The notes under the pieces were generated by a model, which saw only the letters and a list, made by a program, of their open reading frames with translations, made no database searches and had not been told where the DNA came from. Below, one piece after another: positions 8,214 to 17,856 of a stretch of 64,000 nucleotides of DNA. The position numbers and the translations under genes are program-made. Within the stretch, counting starts at the first letter, position 1, and each line of letters opens with the position of its first letter. Source of the stretch: Sphaerisporangium rhizosphaerae (GTDB lineage: Bacteria > Actinomycetota > Actinomycetes > Streptosporangiales > Streptosporangiaceae); NCBI RefSeq assembly GCF_042665155.1, contig NZ_JBHTCG010000001.1:310001-374000 (forward strand), in the 5' to 3' direction.

Positions 8214-9338
8214 TCACGTGAACCGCCGGAAGGAGATGGGCTGCCGGCCGGCGACGTCCTGGATCTTGACGACGTCCCCGGAGTGCGGCGCGGCGATCAT
8301 CTTGCCGTCGCCCATGTAGACGGCGCAGTGGGTCGGCGGCTCGCCGAAGAACACGATGTCGCCCGGCTGCGGCGGCCCGGTGATCGGCTTGCCGCTGGCC
8401 CAGTAGCCGGCGGCGGTGGCATCGCCGATCTTGATGCCCGCCTCGTTCAGTGAGGCGTGCACCAGCCCGCTGCAGTCGAAGGCGTCCGGCCCGTCCGCGC
8501 CCCAGACGTAGGGCTTGCCCAGGTGGCTGCGGGCGGCGGCCACGATGTCGGCGCCGGTGCCGTTGCCGGTCACCTCGAACGGGATGGCACGCGGCACCGC
8601 GCCCCCGCCCTGCCCACCACCCTGTCCGCCGCCGGAACCGCCCCCCGAATCGCCGCCGTAGGTGACCGGTGTGGCGCCGGGCGGCGTGTCGGTGCCGGCG
8701 AGCGTGGTGGTGCGCTTGGGGTCCAGCGGCGTCGGCCGCCACTCGGTGGTGTGACCCGGCCCGGGGACGAACGCCTGCCGGTCGGCCGCCGGGATGGAGG
8801 CGAAGGTGGGGTACGCCTGCCCGACGTGCTTGCCGATGTCGGTGCGCGCGGTGGACAGCGCCGTCTCGGCCGTCTCGACCTGCTCCTTCGCCTTGTGGAC
8901 GGCGAGCCGCACCTCGCGGGTGATGCCCGGCTTGAGCTGGTCCTCGGTGGCGTGCGGGTTGAGGCGGCGGTACTCGGCGACCCACGCCAGCAGGTCGTCG
9001 CACGTCTGGACGACGTTCTTCCTGGCCGTGCGCACCGCGCCCGCCGCCGAGTCCAGGCAGCCCGCGCAGTTCACCAGCACCTCGCGCAGGGAGTCCCCCG
9101 CGCGGCCGTAGCGGTTCATGTAGGCGACGAAGGCGTCGGCCGAGTCGCCCTCCCAAGCGTCGTCCATGGTCCGCAGCGCCGTGCCGAGGGCGCGCAGCTT
9201 CTCGACCGAGCCGGAGGCCGCCGTGCGCCAGCGCTTGGCGATCGCCTCGACCGCCGCGGGGTCGCCGTCGGTCTTCTTCAGCAGAGCGGCCAGTTCCTGG
9301 CCTTCGGGCAGCGCGGCCACCGCGTCGGCGTCCGTCAT
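8214..9338 (-). CDS. WXG100-domain fused to NlpC/P60 endopeptidase
   Basis: 374 residues. The ATG at 9338 overlaps the stop of the upstream WXG100 gene. The N-terminal about 200 residues carry DAWEGDSADAFVAYM and match the SLT protein downstream closely, so the two arose by swapping catalytic tails behind one head. A Gly/Ser/Gln linker (about 235-255) leads to an NlpC/P60 domain with catalytic Cys in AFDCSGLVHASL, the AGYW segment, and His in THCAVYMGDG. It would cleave peptide stems of peptidoglycan. No Sec signal is present; the head suggests type VII export. It is 25 bases ahead of the SLT gene in the same operon. Confidence 0.87.
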   Translation of the reverse strand: MTDADAVAALPEGQELAALLKKTDGDPAAVEAIAKRWRTAASGSVEKLRALGTALRTMDDAWEGDSADAFVAYMNRYGRAGDSLREVLVNCAGCLDSAAGAVRTARKNVVQTCDDLLAWVAEYRRLNPHATEDQLKPGITREVRLAVHKAKEQVETAETALSTARTDIGKHVGQAYPTFASIPAADRQAFVPGPGHTTEWRPTPLDPKRTTTLAGTDTPPGATPVTYGGDSGGGSGGGQGGGQGGGAVPRAIPFEVTGNGTGADIVAAARSHLGKPYVWGADGPDAFDCSGLVHASLNEAGIKIGDATAAGYWASGKPITGPPQPGDIVFFGEPPTHCAVYMGDGKMIAAPHSGDVVKIQDVAGRQPISFRRFT

Positions 9339-9640
9339 ACCTTCGGCAGATTCTTCTCGGTGCCGTGCTCGGCGCTCTTGACGTTGGTCTCGACGGTGTC
9401 CAGCGCGCGTTCGACCCCGTCGAGGCGGGTCTTGACCGTGCCGAGCTCCTCGTCCGCGTGGCTCTCCACCGAGCCGATGGCCGTCACCAGCTCGGCGGCC
9501 CCGGTCAGCGTGCCGAACATCGAGGAGGTGGCGGCGTTCTTGGCGGGGAAGTCGTCGCCGATGGAGGCGAGCTTGCCTGCCTGGGTGTTGACGGCGACGC
9601 GGAGCTTGGCCAGCGCGTCGTAGTTCACGTCGAGACTCAC
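9335..9640 (-). CDS. Small ESX-type helical protein (WXG100-like)
   Basis: 101 residues from GTG at 9640 behind GGAGGGAG. It is almost wholly helical, with an N-terminal helix (YDALAKLRVAVNTQAGKL), a short turn near FPAKNAATSSMFG and a second long helix, but no strict W-x-G. It overlaps the NlpC/P60 gene by ATGA, so it is probably the heterodimer partner or chaperone of the two hydrolases that follow. It lies 140 bases downstream of the eccC stop on the same strand. Confidence 0.65.
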   Translation of the reverse strand: MSLDVNYDALAKLRVAVNTQAGKLASIGDDFPAKNAATSSMFGTLTGAAELVTAIGSVESHADEELGTVKTRLDGVERALDTVETNVKSAEHGTEKNLPKV

Positions 9641-9780
9641 CGGGGCCGGCTCCCTCCGTCGTCGGCCAGGACCATCCAGCGGCTCGGTCCCGGGCAGGAC
9701 GCCCACCGTGCGCCCGGAACCGCCAACGAGCGATCATATCCGGCTAGGGCGATCATGGGCCATGAATCACCCCGAAAAGG

Positions 9781-12700
9781 TCATTCCCTCGTCGTCGGCG
9801 TCGTCGGCGCGGACGGCGGCAGGAAGGCGGTCTGGATCAGCCGGGAGCCGTACCGGCGGTCCACGTAGTAGGCGCGGCCCGGCGGCAGCGGGTGCGGGCG
9901 CACGCCGAACAGCACGCCCTCGTCCTTGTCGCCCGACAGGATCACCGCCGGGCTCGCCATGTCCTTCAGGCGCTGCATGACCGGGTCGAACATGCCGCGC
10001 CCCGCCCCGCCCATCGCGCGGGACAGCACCAGGTGCAGGCCGATGTCCCTGGCCTGCGGCAGCAGGTCCAGCAGCGGCGCGAGCGGGTTGGCGCCGGTGG
10101 CCACCAGGTCGTAGTCGTCCACGACGAAGTACAGGTCGGCGCCCTTCCACCAGTTGCGCGCGCGGAGCTGGTCGGGGGTGAGGTCGGCGGGCGGCAGCCG
10201 CTTGACCAGCGCCTCGCGCGCCTCGGCGACCATGTCGGCGGCCGTGGTGCTGGAGGCCGCGTACCCGATGCGGTGCTCGGTGTAGGCGGCGTCCAGCAGC
10301 GAGCGGCGGTAGTCGATGACGATGAGCCGCGCCCCGGCGGGGGCGTGCCGGGCGACGATGCCCTCGGCGACCAGCCGCAGCAGGTTGGACTTGCCGCTCT
10401 CGGTGTCGCCGATCACCGTCAGGTGCGGGTCGACGTCGAACTCCGCCAGCACCGGCGACAGCGTGGCCTCGTCGATGCCGAGGGGGATGCGCGCCCCGGT
10501 CTCCTCGACGCTCGGCAGCGCCTCCACCGGCAGCACCGACGGCAGCAGCCGCACGCGCGGGGCCGGCCGGCCGCGCCAGGCCTCCCGGACGCCGTCCACC
10601 AGGGCGCGGACGCCCACGGTCAGGTCGTCGGCCGTACGCACGCCGTCGATGCGCGGCAGCGCGCTGAGGAAGTGCAGGCCGTCGCGGGTCAGGCCGCGGC
10701 CGGGCACCCCCTCGGGCACCGCGAGCGCGGTCTTGCGGTTGACCTCCGACTCGTAGGCGTCGCCGAGCTTGAGCTCCAGCCGGGAGCCGAACAGGTCGCG
10801 GATGCCGGGCCGGAACTCCGACCACTTGTTGGTGGCGGCGACGATGTGGATGCCGTAGCCGAGGCCCCGGGCGGCCAGGTCGGTGATGGTCGGCTCCAGC
10901 GAGTCGAACTCCTGCCGCACGGTGAGCCAGCCGTCCACGACGAGGAACACATCGCCGAACTCGTTGTCGGCGATCTGGCCCTCGGCGATCTGGCGCCGGT
11001 AGGTGGCGATCGAGTCGATGCCCCGCTCGGCGAACTCGCGCTCGCGCTGTTGCAGCAGGCCGGTGACCTCGGCGACGGTGCGGCGCACCCGGTCGCCGTC
11101 GAGGCGGTTGGCGACGCCGCCCACGTGCGGCAGCCCCTCCAGCGAGCCCAGCGTGCCGCCGCCGAAGTCCAGGCAGTAGAACTGCACCTCGCGCGGGGTG
11201 TGGGTGAGCGACAGCCCGGCGATCAGCGTGCGCAGGATCGTGCTCTTGCCGCTCTGCGGCGAGCCGACGACGGCCAGGTGGCCGGCCGCGCCGGCCAGGT
11301 CGACGGCGAGCGGGTCGCGCCGCTGCTCGAACGGCCGGTCCACGATGCCGAGCACGGCGCGCAGCCTGCCGCGGCCGGCCCATCCGGCGGTGGTCAGGCC
11401 GTAGTCGGGGGTGATGCTCAGCGGCGGGAGCAGGTGGCTCAGCGTCAGCGGCTCGGCCAGCGGCGGCAGCCAGATGCGGTGCGCCGGCGGCCCGTACCCG
11501 TCGAACTGGCGGACCATGATGTCCAGCAGGCTGTCCCTGCCGACGACGGAGGGCTCCGGCTCGGGCTCGGGCTGCGCGGGGGCGACGGGCGGCGGGATGT
11601 AGGCCGGGCCGTACAGCACCACCTGCCGCTGCTCGGCGGCGCCGCGCCGCTCCTGGCGCGCCTCCTCGGCGTAGGGGCCGGACACGTAGGCGGCCTTGAA
11701 GCGGGTCATGCCGGTGGTGTCGAACTTCAGGTACCCGTTGCCCGGCGCCGAGGGCAGCTCGTAGGCGTCGGCGACGCCCAGCACGACCCGGCTCTCCATG
11801 GCCGAGAAGGTGCGCAGGCCGATGCGGTAGGACAGGTGGGTGTCCAGGCCGCGCAGCCGGCCCTCCTCCAGCCGCTGCGAGGCGAGCAGCAGGTGCACGC
11901 CGAGCGAACGGCCGAGCCGGCCGATCATGACGAACAGGTCGATGAAGTCGGGCTTGGCCGAGAGCAGCTCGCTGAACTCGTCCAGCACGACGAACAGCGT
12001 GGGCAGCGGCCGCAGGTCGACGCCCTGTTCCCTGGCGCGCTCGTAGTCGCGCAGGGAGGCGTAGTTGCCCGCCGAGCGCAGCAGTTCCTGGCGGCGCACC
12101 ATCTCGCCGTGCAGGGCGTCGTACATGCGGTCGACCAGCGGAAGCTCGTCCTCCAGGTTGGTGATCACCGCGGAGACGTGCGGCAGCGACTCCATGCCGA
12201 GGAAGGTGGCGCCGCCCTTGAAGTCGACCAGGACGAAGTTGAGGATCTCGGAGGAGTGGGTCGAGGCCAGCCCGAGCACCAGGGTGCGCACCAGTTCGCT
12301 CTTGCCCGAGCCGGTCGCGCCGATGACCAGCCCGTGCGGCCCCATGCCGCCCTGGGCCGACTCCTTGATGTCCAGCTCGACCATGCGGCCGTCGGCGCCG
12401 AGCCCGATCGGCACCCGGAAGCGGTTGCGGGGCGCCCGGGGCCGCCACAGCGTCGCGATGTCCAGCCGGCGCGGGTCGGCCACGCCGAGCAGGTCGGCGA
12501 GGGTCATGTTGGAGGACAGGACGTCCTGGCTGTCGCCGCTCTTGGCCGTGGAGACGCGCAGCGGCGCGAGCTGGCGGGCCAGCCCGTCGGCCTGCAGGAA
12601 CGACAGCCGGTCGGGGCGGCCGAGCCCGGTGACGATCTCCTTGCCCGCGTGGTCGAGCTGGACGCGGTTGAAGCGGTCGGCCAGCACCTCAAGGCGCAGG

Positions 12701-13767
12701 GTGACCCCCTCCTCGACCAGCGAGGTGGAGCCGCTCAGGTCGATGACGGTGACGCCCTGGATGGCGTCCGCGCCGAGCTGGGAGTCCTGCGGGATGTGCC
12801 CGCCGTCGACGATCACCACGTGGTAGGGCAGCGACTCCGGCGACAGGCCCTGCTTGAACCGGCCGCGGTCCTTCAGCTCGCCGCCGAGCAGCCGGTCGAG
12901 CTCGCGCAGGTCGTCGGCCATGAGCCTGACCGGCCCCGCGGCGTCGAACTCCTCCGGGTGCAGGGCGTGCGGCAGCCACTTGACCCACTCCCACTGGGCC
13001 ATCCACTCCTTGCTGGCGCACACGGCCACCCGCATGTCGTCCGGGGAGTGGAACACCGCGAGCTGCGCGATCAGCGAGCGCACCAGGTCGCGGACGGCGG
13101 CGGGGTCGCCGGCGGGCAGGATGCGGGCGAAGGAGTGCAGCGCCATCGCGATCGGCAGGTCGTCCACGGTGGAGTGGGCCCTGATGAAGCGGCGCAGCGC
13201 CCCGGCCGACATGGCGTCGAGGTCCTCCACCGGCTTGGCGTCCGGCGCGATGAGCTGCACCGCGAGGCGCTGGGTGCCGGTGCCGACCCGGACGGCGGCG
13301 AAGTCGCCGTCGCGGGGCCGCCGCTCCCACAGGCGCGGTCCCATGGCGACCGCCCACAGCGTGCCGGGCTCGGGGCCGTTCCAGTCGAGCGCCTCGCGCT
13401 GCTGGCGCACGGCCCTGCGCACCTTGGCGCGGGTCTGCGACAGGTAGCGGAAGTAGTCGCGCCGCAGGCCGTTCAGCCGCATCTTGCGCTCGCCGGAGGC
13501 GCGGCCGAGCTGGCTCATGCTCATGCCCACCATGGACAGGGCGAACATGCCGCTGGCGACGTACATGATGGGGCTCCCGCCGCCGCCCCCGGTGAACATC
13601 AGCGCCATGGCGGCGCCGCCGGCGGCCATCGGCAGGAAGGTGAGGATCTGCATGAACCCGCCGGACATGGTCTCGGGGATCTCCGGCGGCGACTCCAGCA
13701 GGATCTCGCCTCGCGGCGGTGCCGGAGGCGGACGGCGCTCGGGTCGCCGGATGACGACTATGCCCAC
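9781..13767 (-). CDS. eccC: EccC, type VII secretion FtsK/SpoIIIE-family ATPase
   Basis: 1328 residues as one polypeptide (EccCa and EccCb fused). GTG at 13767 is chosen because GGAG lies just upstream and the product then begins VGIVVIRRPERRPPPAPP, the usual EccC N-terminus. Two membrane segments at about 40-90 are followed by three P-loop domains with Walker A motifs GATGSGKS (about residue 480), GSPQSGKS (about 833) and GDTESGKS (about 1117). LFVVLDEFSELL follows the first as a Walker B. It is the motor that recognises substrates and drives them through the membrane channel. It is divergent from eccD, 225 bases apart, and the WXG100-hydrolase operon lies directly downstream. Confidence 0.95.
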   Translation of the reverse strand: MGIVVIRRPERRPPPAPPRGEILLESPPEIPETMSGGFMQILTFLPMAAGGAAMALMFTGGGGGSPIMYVASGMFALSMVGMSMSQLGRASGERKMRLNGLRRDYFRYLSQTRAKVRRAVRQQREALDWNGPEPGTLWAVAMGPRLWERRPRDGDFAAVRVGTGTQRLAVQLIAPDAKPVEDLDAMSAGALRRFIRAHSTVDDLPIAMALHSFARILPAGDPAAVRDLVRSLIAQLAVFHSPDDMRVAVCASKEWMAQWEWVKWLPHALHPEEFDAAGPVRLMADDLRELDRLLGGELKDRGRFKQGLSPESLPYHVVIVDGGHIPQDSQLGADAIQGVTVIDLSGSTSLVEEGVTLRLEVLADRFNRVQLDHAGKEIVTGLGRPDRLSFLQADGLARQLAPLRVSTAKSGDSQDVLSSNMTLADLLGVADPRRLDIATLWRPRAPRNRFRVPIGLGADGRMVELDIKESAQGGMGPHGLVIGATGSGKSELVRTLVLGLASTHSSEILNFVLVDFKGGATFLGMESLPHVSAVITNLEDELPLVDRMYDALHGEMVRRQELLRSAGNYASLRDYERAREQGVDLRPLPTLFVVLDEFSELLSAKPDFIDLFVMIGRLGRSLGVHLLLASQRLEEGRLRGLDTHLSYRIGLRTFSAMESRVVLGVADAYELPSAPGNGYLKFDTTGMTRFKAAYVSGPYAEEARQERRGAAEQRQVVLYGPAYIPPPVAPAQPEPEPEPSVVGRDSLLDIMVRQFDGYGPPAHRIWLPPLAEPLTLSHLLPPLSITPDYGLTTAGWAGRGRLRAVLGIVDRPFEQRRDPLAVDLAGAAGHLAVVGSPQSGKSTILRTLIAGLSLTHTPREVQFYCLDFGGGTLGSLEGLPHVGGVANRLDGDRVRRTVAEVTGLLQQREREFAERGIDSIATYRRQIAEGQIADNEFGDVFLVVDGWLTVRQEFDSLEPTITDLAARGLGYGIHIVAATNKWSEFRPGIRDLFGSRLELKLGDAYESEVNRKTALAVPEGVPGRGLTRDGLHFLSALPRIDGVRTADDLTVGVRALVDGVREAWRGRPAPRVRLLPSVLPVEALPSVEETGARIPLGIDEATLSPVLAEFDVDPHLTVIGDTESGKSNLLRLVAEGIVARHAPAGARLIVIDYRRSLLDAAYTEHRIGYAASSTTAADMVAEAREALVKRLPPADLTPDQLRARNWWKGADLYFVVDDYDLVATGANPLAPLLDLLPQARDIGLHLVLSRAMGGAGRGMFDPVMQRLKDMASPAVILSGDKDEGVLFGVRPHPLPPGRAYYVDRRYGSRLIQTAFLPPSAPTTPTTRE

Positions 13768-13992
13768 GTCGCTCCATGTTCGGATGGACCTGCCCCGGGG
13801 AGCCGGCGTACCGGAGGGCCGCGCGCCCCGTGAGGGCAGGGATGGGTCGTACCGGAGCCAACGGTAGCGAACTCCGATCACCGGGCCGCCCCCGACCGGC
13901 AAACCTGGCGCATCCCGCAAAACATGCATATGTCCGCCCTCGCGCCGCATGGCAGCCCGATACGGTATTCGCGTGATCTCAATGGAGTCGGT

Positions 13993-15495
13993 GTGACGCT
14001 CAACCCGACGGGCGGCCCTCCCCTGCGCGTCCCGGGCGGCCCCGGCGGGCCTGGGACGCCCGGCGCCCTGGACGTCATGAACGGCCAGCCCAAGCCGGCC
14101 GTCCTGCGGGCGCCGGGATCGGCCGTCGCGATGACCCGCGTCACGATCGTGACGCCGCGCAAACGGATCGACCTCGCCATCCCCTCCGACCTGCCCCTCG
14201 CGCACGTCCTGCCCAACCTGCTGGGCGTCGTCGGCGAGAACGGCGACGAGAGCGTGCTGTCGACCACCGGATGGGTGATCCAGCGGGTCGGCGGCCGGGC
14301 CCTTCCGCTGGACGCCAGCATGACCGCCCTCGGCGTGCGCGACGGCGAGGTCCTCTACCTGCTGCCCCGCCCGTCCGAGCTGCCCGAGGCCGTCTTCGAC
14401 GACGTGGCCGACACCATCGCCACCGGCATCAAGGAACGGTCGGGGCGATGGCTGCCGCGGCACACGCGCGCCACCGGCCTCGGCGTCGCCGTCGCCTTCC
14501 TCGTCTCCGGCGCCCTCGCGCTCACCGTGTCGGGGCCTCCCTGGACGCTCCCGACGGTCGTCACGGGCCTGCTGGCCTTCCTGCTCGTCGGGGCGGGCGC
14601 CGCGCTGTCCCGCGCCCTCGGCGACAGCGCGGCCGGCGCGGTCATCGGGTACACCGCCCTGCCGTACGCCTTCCTGGCCGGGCTGCTCGCCCCCGCCAAG
14701 GACGTCGGCATGCTGTGGTTCGGCGCGCCCAACCTGCTCGCGGCCTTCGCCATGACCGCGCTGACGGCCACCGTCGCGGGCTGGGCGATCGCCGAAGGGC
14801 TGCCCAACTTCTTCGGCGTCATGGTCGCCTCGATGGCCGGCGCCGCCGGCGCCGCCATCGTCATGGTCTGGCATCCGCCCGCCCCCGGCGTGGCCGCGCT
14901 GCTGGTCGCCATCGTGCTGGCCTGCACGCCGCTGATCCCCACCCTGTCCTTCCGCCTGGCCCGGCTCCCCCTGCCCGCCGCGCCGAAGAACGCCGAGGAA
15001 CTGCGCGCCGACAACCAGGAACTGGACGGCCCGGACGTCAAGCGCCGCGCCGTGGAGGCCGAACGGTTCGCCACCGGCCTCGCCGCGGGCGTCGCCCTGG
15101 TCGCGCTGAGCGCCGAGCTCCTGCTGCTCGGCACCGGCGGCTGGACGGGCAGGGCCATGCTGGTCGTGCTCGCCCTGGCGCTGATGCTCCGCGCCCGCGT
15201 CTTCCACGGCGTCGGCCAGCGCGTGTGGCTGACCGGCACCGGCGCCGCCGGGCTGCTCACCGTCCTGGTGGGGGCCGCGCTCACCAGACCGGGCACCGCC
15301 CTGCTCGTCGTCCCCGGCCTGCTGGGCGTGGCCGCGGTCGCCGCCGGCATGGGCCTGTTCCTCCCGCAGCGCCGCCCCACCCCCTTCTGGGGCAGGGCCG
15401 GCGACATGCTGGAGTTCGCCCTGATCACCGCGCTGTTCCCACTGGCCCTGGGCGTCCTCGACGTCTACACCTGGATCCGCGGCCTGGCCGGCTGA
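13993..15495 (+). CDS. eccD: EccD, type VII secretion integral membrane channel protein
   Basis: 500 residues from GTG at 13993 with GGAG five bases upstream; this start drops an unsupported N-terminal extension. After a Pro/Gly-rich leader, residues about 45-130 form a ubiquitin-like cytosolic domain (TRVTIVTPRKRIDLAIPSDL ... GVRDGEVLYLLP). About eleven hydrophobic helices follow to the C-terminus, with a cytosolic loop at about 320-355. This is the normal EccD layout and length. It builds the membrane pore with EccB and EccC. It faces away from eccC, so the 13768-13992 gap probably holds both promoters. A large tandem repeat lies just downstream. Confidence 0.93.
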   Translation: MTLNPTGGPPLRVPGGPGGPGTPGALDVMNGQPKPAVLRAPGSAVAMTRVTIVTPRKRIDLAIPSDLPLAHVLPNLLGVVGENGDESVLSTTGWVIQRVGGRALPLDASMTALGVRDGEVLYLLPRPSELPEAVFDDVADTIATGIKERSGRWLPRHTRATGLGVAVAFLVSGALALTVSGPPWTLPTVVTGLLAFLLVGAGAALSRALGDSAAGAVIGYTALPYAFLAGLLAPAKDVGMLWFGAPNLLAAFAMTALTATVAGWAIAEGLPNFFGVMVASMAGAAGAAIVMVWHPPAPGVAALLVAIVLACTPLIPTLSFRLARLPLPAAPKNAEELRADNQELDGPDVKRRAVEAERFATGLAAGVALVALSAELLLLGTGGWTGRAMLVVLALALMLRARVFHGVGQRVWLTGTGAAGLLTVLVGAALTRPGTALLVVPGLLGVAAVAAGMGLFLPQRRPTPFWGRAGDMLEFALITALFPLALGVLDVYTWIRGLAG

Positions 15496-15548
15496 CCCTG
15501 CCGCCGGCCGGAACACCGGCCGCCCACACCGGCGCGGGAAGGTGCCGG

Positions 15549-15843
15549 CCCCACTACAGCACGAGCCGCACCCCGACCCCCACCACACGGCGGGCAGAAT
15601 CCGGCCCCACCACGGCACGAGCCGCACCCCGACCCCCACCACACGGCGGGCAGAATCCGGCCCCACCACGGCACGAGCCGCACCCCGACCCCCACCACAC
15701 GGCGGGCAGAATCCGGCCCCACCACGGCACGAGCCGCACCCCGACCCCCACCACGCGGGGGGCATTCCGGCCCCGCTACGGCGCGAGCCGCACCCCGACC
15801 CCCACCACGCGGGGGGCATTCCGGCCCCGCTACGGCGCGAGCG
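15549..15843. repeat. 56/54-bp tandem repeat array between convergent genes
   Basis: Three 56-bp units (15549, 15605, 15661), two 54-bp units (15717, 15771) and a partial sixth (from 15825). Each contains GCACGAGCCGCACCCCGACC or its G-variant. Unit identity is over 90 percent, and the last units share their own variants, so the array grew by local duplication. It fills much of the 510-base gap between eccD and the minus-strand gene at 16006. I see no supported gene there. Confidence 0.92.
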
Positions 15844-16005
15844 GCCGCCCGGTCAGTGCGGTGACCACGTACGTTCACCGGGCGCGGCTCTCCATCCCCG
15901 GCCACGTGCCGCAGTGATCGGCGCCGGGTCGGCGGGTCGTGGTACGGCGATGCCGGCGCCTGCTACGGCGCCCGAGCCGGTGAACGGTCACGGACAGCGC
16001 GCCGG

Positions 16006-16938
16006 CTAGGGGGCGGCCGAATAGCCGGGGTCCTTGCCGCGCTGCGAGGTGCCGATGAGCAGCTTGGCGATCAGCTGGCTCGGCGTCGGCAGCACGCCGG
16101 CGCCCGACTTGCCGTCCTCCAGGTTGTAGGCGACGGTGTAGGCGCTCGACCCGACGTAGAAGGAGGCGAAGTCGCCCGCGTCGTTGTTCCGGAACACCTT
16201 GCCCATCGGCCCCAGCTTGGTGAGGTCCCACACGCCGAAGAAGGCCAGGCAGGCGGCGAAGTCCTTCAGCGTGGCCATGGAGTTGTCGGAGAAGGAGCCG
16301 AGATCCTGGCCGAAGGCCGCCCGCGCGCCGAGCGCCAGCGCCTCGTCTCCGAGCGCGAAGACGGCGCTGCCGACGGAGTACCCCACGAGCTTCTCGACGG
16401 CGACCTTCATGATCGCGTGCTCCAGGAGCTTCAGCAGGACCTGCGCCTGGACCTTCTTGTACAGCCGGTCGATCAGCCACCGCGACAACGCCGCCGCCTG
16501 CGCGCCGACCCACGGCCAGGAGGCGGCGAGCATGAGCTGGGCGTAACTGGTCAGCGCCATCACCCGCAGGGCGTCGCGCGTCTTCTCCAGCGCCTCGGCG
16601 TACCCCTCGCACGCCTCGGCCATGCGGCGGCAGTAGGCCGACATCGCCGGTGGGACGGCCGCGACGCCGCCCGGCGTCTTGACCGTCCCGGCCTGGGTCC
16701 AGAACGCGCGGAAGGCCTCCGACCCCTGGCTCGGGTGCTGCGTCCACACCCTCTGGGCCAGACCGCCGGTCACGGTGGTGTTGGCATCGATCTTGCCGGC
16801 GAGCGAACGCCACACCGTGGCCGCCTCCCGCGCCCCGTCCGGGTCCCCTTCGGGCCACTCGGACAGGATCGTCCAGGCGACGAACCCGACGATGCCCGCC
16901 CCGCCGGCGGGATAGAGCATCCAGCGGGACGGGCTCAC
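16006..16938 (-). CDS. CpnT N-terminal-domain-like (WXG100_2-type) protein, second copy
   Basis: 310 residues from GTG at 16938, overlapping the upstream stop by GTGA. EWPEGDPDG at about residues 27-35 and YCRRMAEACEGYAEAL match the 328-residue protein at 5491. The rest is helical with hydrophobic stretches (about 130-260), and there is no recognisable C-terminal enzyme or toxin domain. It has the same kind of small partner immediately upstream as the first copy. The likely role is a type VII secreted or membrane-inserted protein; the family's biochemical function is unknown to me. Confidence 0.65.
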   Translation of the reverse strand: MSPSRWMLYPAGGAGIVGFVAWTILSEWPEGDPDGAREAATVWRSLAGKIDANTTVTGGLAQRVWTQHPSQGSEAFRAFWTQAGTVKTPGGVAAVPPAMSAYCRRMAEACEGYAEALEKTRDALRVMALTSYAQLMLAASWPWVGAQAAALSRWLIDRLYKKVQAQVLLKLLEHAIMKVAVEKLVGYSVGSAVFALGDEALALGARAAFGQDLGSFSDNSMATLKDFAACLAFFGVWDLTKLGPMGKVFRNNDAGDFASFYVGSSAYTVAYNLEDGKSGAGVLPTPSQLIAKLLIGTSQRGKDPGYSAAP

Positions 16939-17318
16939 CTGTCGCCCTCCAGCAGGCGGGCGACCGAGGCCCAGTCGGCGACGGCGACGTTCCTTCCCAT
17001 CAGGACCAGCCTGTCGCCGATGACGGCGTAGACCGTGGCCAGCGCGTGCAGCTCGTGCTCCAGGTCGGCGGCGCGGGCGCCGTACCCGGCCTTGCCGTCC
17101 CCGCCGTCGTGGAAGGCGCGCCCGGCGTCGTCGCGGCCCCAGAAGTCGCCGATGTCCATCAGCCGGCGCGTCGCCTCGCGGACCGCGCCGGCGATGTCCT
17201 CACCCTGGCCGCCGAAGAGCCTGCCGATGTCCCCGAGCCCCGACGGGGACACGTCCAGCACCTGCCCCGGCCCTCCGGGCGGCCCCGGCACCGGGTCTTC
17301 GAGAGGTTGATGCGACAT
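16935..17318 (-). CDS. WXG100-like small partner protein, second copy
   Basis: 127 residues from ATG at 17318 with GGGGG four bases upstream; a longer GTG-started form is less likely. A Pro/Gly-rich start leads into a helical hairpin with DIGDFWGRDDAGRAFHDG and a C-terminal NVAVADWASVARLLEG helix. Both match the 136-residue protein at 6474. It is translationally coupled to the CpnT-N-like gene. It probably pairs with that protein for secretion. Confidence 0.65.
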   Translation of the reverse strand: MSHQPLEDPVPGPPGGPGQVLDVSPSGLGDIGRLFGGQGEDIAGAVREATRRLMDIGDFWGRDDAGRAFHDGGDGKAGYGARAADLEHELHALATVYAVIGDRLVLMGRNVAVADWASVARLLEGDR

Positions 17319-17454
17319 GACGCCCCCGTGTCGTGATGGGCGGCCAGCCACGCGCCGCCGGTCCAACACTACCGACCGAATGGCACACATGTTCGAGTCG
17401 CACCAACCGACATGATCGACAATACACCCCCAACCTATCGGTCAAGGGGCAAAC

Positions 17455-17856
17455 TCAGGCGTGGTCGTCGGGCCAGGGGGCGCCCATGGCGTTGGCCACG
17501 TCTCGTAGCCAGGTGTCGACGTCGGCCGGGTCCAGGGAAGGCGGCTCGCCTCCGGTGGCCTCGCGCAGCAGTTCGGCGTTCTTGCGGTGCGCGTCGGCCT
17601 GGGCGCCGCGCACCGCTTCGGTCACGGCCTGCGCGATCGAGGCGCTGTCCAGCCGCATGACGCGGGGGTCCAGTGTCACCTCCACGATCTGGCCGCCGCC
17701 GTCCACCACGGCCGCGACCAGCCCGCCGGCCGCCGCGCCCTCGCCCTTGACGGCCCGCAGCTCGCCGAACACGCCGCTGAGGCGCTGGACGGCCTCCTCG
17801 CTCTGCCGCGTGACGCGTTCGAGGTCCTCGAGCCGGAAGTCGTCCGGTCGGAACAC
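17455..17856 (-). CDS. YbaB/EbfC-family-like protein in the ESX locus
   Basis: 133 residues from GTG at 17856, with AAGGAG seven bases before it. The layout is YbaB-like: an N-terminal helix (LEDLERVTRQSEEAVQRLSG), a beta sheet (GLVAAVVDGGGQIVEVTLDP) and a C-terminal helix. YbaB proteins are small dimeric nucleoid-associated proteins. In actinomycetes, divergent copies are common beside WXG100 genes, where their role is unclear. It lies 115 bases after the 263-residue helical membrane protein on the same strand. Confidence 0.7.
   Translation of the reverse strand: MFRPDDFRLEDLERVTRQSEEAVQRLSGVFGELRAVKGEGAAAGGLVAAVVDGGGQIVEVTLDPRVMRLDSASIAQAVTEAVRGAQADAHRKNAELLREATGGEPPSLDPADVDTWLRDVANAMGAPWPDDHA

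Noticed and set aside
9892..13833. A 1313-codon open frame on the plus strand across eccC
   Set aside because: It is antisense to eccC, whose motifs are unmistakable. Long antisense frames are expected at this G+C content, and the translation is low-complexity Arg/Val/Gly without a domain.
15549..15843. CRISPR array
   Set aside because: Units repeat end to end without variable spacers and no cas gene is nearby.
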